64,000 nucleotides of DNA from Elizabethkingia miricola (lineage in GTDB: Bacteria > Bacteroidota > Bacteroidia > Flavobacteriales > Weeksellaceae), in the NCBI RefSeq assembly GCF_001675285.1, contig NZ_LSGQ01000030.1:1-64000 (forward strand), given 5' to 3'. A program made the position numbers and the translations under genes. The notes beneath the pieces are model-generated. The model was not told where the DNA came from, ran no database searches, and saw nothing but the letters and a program-made list of their open reading frames with translations. Below are positions 63,207 to 64,000 of this stretch, piece by piece. Each line of letters starts with the position of its first letter. The stretch's first letter is position 1.

Positions 63207-63237
63207 CAAAAATATCACTAATCAGCAAATTATACAA
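63207..63237 (-). promoter_or_regulatory. Promoter of yebC
   Basis: On the minus strand TTGT, 19 bases, then TATTTTTG matches the Bacteroidota promoter; the -7 box is perfect. The start codon is about 20 bases downstream. Confidence 0.6.
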
Positions 63238-63252
63238 CGTACATACATAAAA

Positions 63253-63279
63253 AAACACCCCCACTAGGTGGAGGTGTTT
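63253..63279 (-). terminator. Terminator of the OmpA-family gene
   Basis: AAACACC, C, CCAC and GTGG, A, GGTGTTT pair with one mismatch around a TAG loop, followed on the minus strand by a T run. It lies just beyond the stop codon of the OmpA-family gene. Confidence 0.8.
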
Positions 63280-63300
63280 ATTATATTGAAAAAATTTTAA

Positions 63301-64000
63301 TTATTTTTTCTTTTTGATAACTTTTTTAGAAGATTTTTTCACTCCTTTTTTTACTGGTTTAGCAACAGTAACGTCATCTTTTTTGTAAGTAGCCCATTCA
63401 GTATCAGCAGAGATAGCTCTTACTTCAACTTTTCTGTCTGCTTGTCTAGCCTCGTTAGAAGCAGTAGCTGGTACAGTAGCTTCTTTAGCACCTACACCTA
63501 CAGATTTCAATTGAGATCCGTTTACACCTCTAGCTTCAAGAGCTTTAACTACAGAAGCAGCTCTTTCTCTTGATAGTTTCAAGTTGTAAGCAGCATTACC
63601 TTTAGCATCTGTGTGACCAGTTACTAAGAAGTTTTCAGCTTTAGCTCCTTTAATAATTGTAGCGGCAGCATCTACTTTAGATAGAGATCCAGACTGGATA
63701 GTAGCTTTGTTGAAATCGAATAAGATATCTTTAAGCTCAGCTTTTACTCTATCATCAGTTCTTGGACATCCGTTGTATTCTGGAAGACCTGGTACATCTG
63801 GACAAGCATCATCTTTATCAGGGATACCATCACCATCTCTATCTGGCCAAGGACAACCGTTGTTTTCTTTTGGACCTGGTACGTTAATACACTGATCGTC
63901 TTTGTCTAACACACCGTCACCATCTGTATCTGGCCAAGGACAACCTTTGTTTTCTTTTGGACCAGCGACCTCAGGGCAATTATCATCGATATCTGGAATA
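63301..64000 (-). CDS. OmpA-family outer-membrane protein with TSP3-type calcium repeats (3' part)
   Basis: The gene runs off the right edge of the window; only its C-terminal 232 residues or so are visible. They contain repeated thrombospondin-3-like Asp-rich repeats (DRDGDGIPDKDDACPDVPG type), then an OmpA peptidoglycan-binding domain with FDFNKATIQ, VTGHTDAKGNAAYNLKLSRE and the RQADRKVEV end, then a Lys-rich tail. It anchors the outer membrane to peptidoglycan. The N-terminal beta-barrel lies outside the window. Confidence 0.9.
   Translation of the reverse strand, partial: IPDIDDNCPEVAGPKENKGCPWPDTDGDGVLDKDDQCINVPGPKENNGCPWPDRDGDGIPDKDDACPDVPGLPEYNGCPRTDDRVKAELKDILFDFNKATIQSGSLSKVDAAATIIKGAKAENFLVTGHTDAKGNAAYNLKLSRERAASVVKALEARGVNGSQLKSVGVGAKEATVPATASNEARQADRKVEVRAISADTEWATYKKDDVTVAKPVKKGVKKSSKKVIKKKK

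Overview
The window is an AT-rich chromosomal stretch from a Bacteroidota bacterium, most likely a flavobacterium of the Elizabethkingia/Chryseobacterium group (Weeksellaceae). The evidence is a SusC/SusD pair, several promoters of the Bacteroidota type (TTTG, about 19-20 bases, TAnnTTTG), A-rich rather than Shine-Dalgarno leaders, TPR-LuxR and TPR-kinase regulators, a MoxR/DUF58 membrane operon and an OmpA protein with calcium-binding repeats. The genus is inferred from overall gene character, not from a marker gene. I see no rRNA, tRNA, CRISPR, prophage or insertion sequence.

Region 1 (about 0.05-10.4 kb) is a SusC/SusD outer-membrane uptake pair with an exported metallophosphoesterase. Across a divergent XRE-cupin regulator lie a membrane transporter (DUF5690 type), a FAD amine-oxidase-like enzyme and a phosphonatase-like HAD hydrolase. 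Together they look like a system that takes up and degrades an aminophosphonate or a phosphoethanolamine-like compound. Region 2 (10.4-13 kb) is a TPR histidine kinase with its response regulator, closed by a strong terminator. Region 3 (13.3-22 kb) is an eight-gene co-directional operon: CBM48-like esterase, M17 aminopeptidase-like protein, ATP-grasp, esterase, ATP-grasp, COG2170 carboxylate-amine ligase, class I glutamine amidotransferase and a third ATP-grasp-like protein. It looks like an amide/peptide-forming pathway for an unknown small molecule.

Region 4 (22.3-32.7 kb, minus strand) encodes a complete non-phosphorylating L-fucose pathway: permease, mutarotase, dehydrogenase, lactonase, UxaA-type dehydratase, second dehydrogenase and FAH-type hydrolase. 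It ends in pyruvate plus L-lactate, and LutABC in the same unit oxidises the lactate. A divergent AraC activator has two candidate half-sites exactly 21 bp apart. Region 5 (34.5-45.6 kb, minus) is a methionine regulon behind one SAM-I riboswitch: metX, thrA, metZ, the N-terminal half of MetH, a fatty-acid desaturase, the rest of MetH, and metF. Region 6 (45.7-51.5 kb) holds OsmC, a glucose-dehydrogenase-like SDR, a large GH63-like glucosidase and a TPR-LuxR-type regulator.

Region 7 (51.6-52.9 kb) looks empty at first but contains about six tiny genes on the minus strand. They encode short membrane peptides, at least one with a classical double-glycine leader; two are interrupted by single-base shifts at homopolymers. 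This is a candidate bacteriocin/microcin-like locus. Region 8 (53.1-62.4 kb) is a membrane-anchored MutS-like ATPase followed by the MoxR-DUF58-DUF4350-DUF4129-SpoIIM operon with a divergent RDD protein. The window ends with YebC and the 3' part of an OmpA-family gene.

The most novel material is the ATP-grasp/COG2170 pathway, the cryptic small-peptide locus, the SusCD/phosphonatase-like locus, and an L-fucose-dehydrogenase-like SDR whose catalytic lysine is replaced by asparagine.
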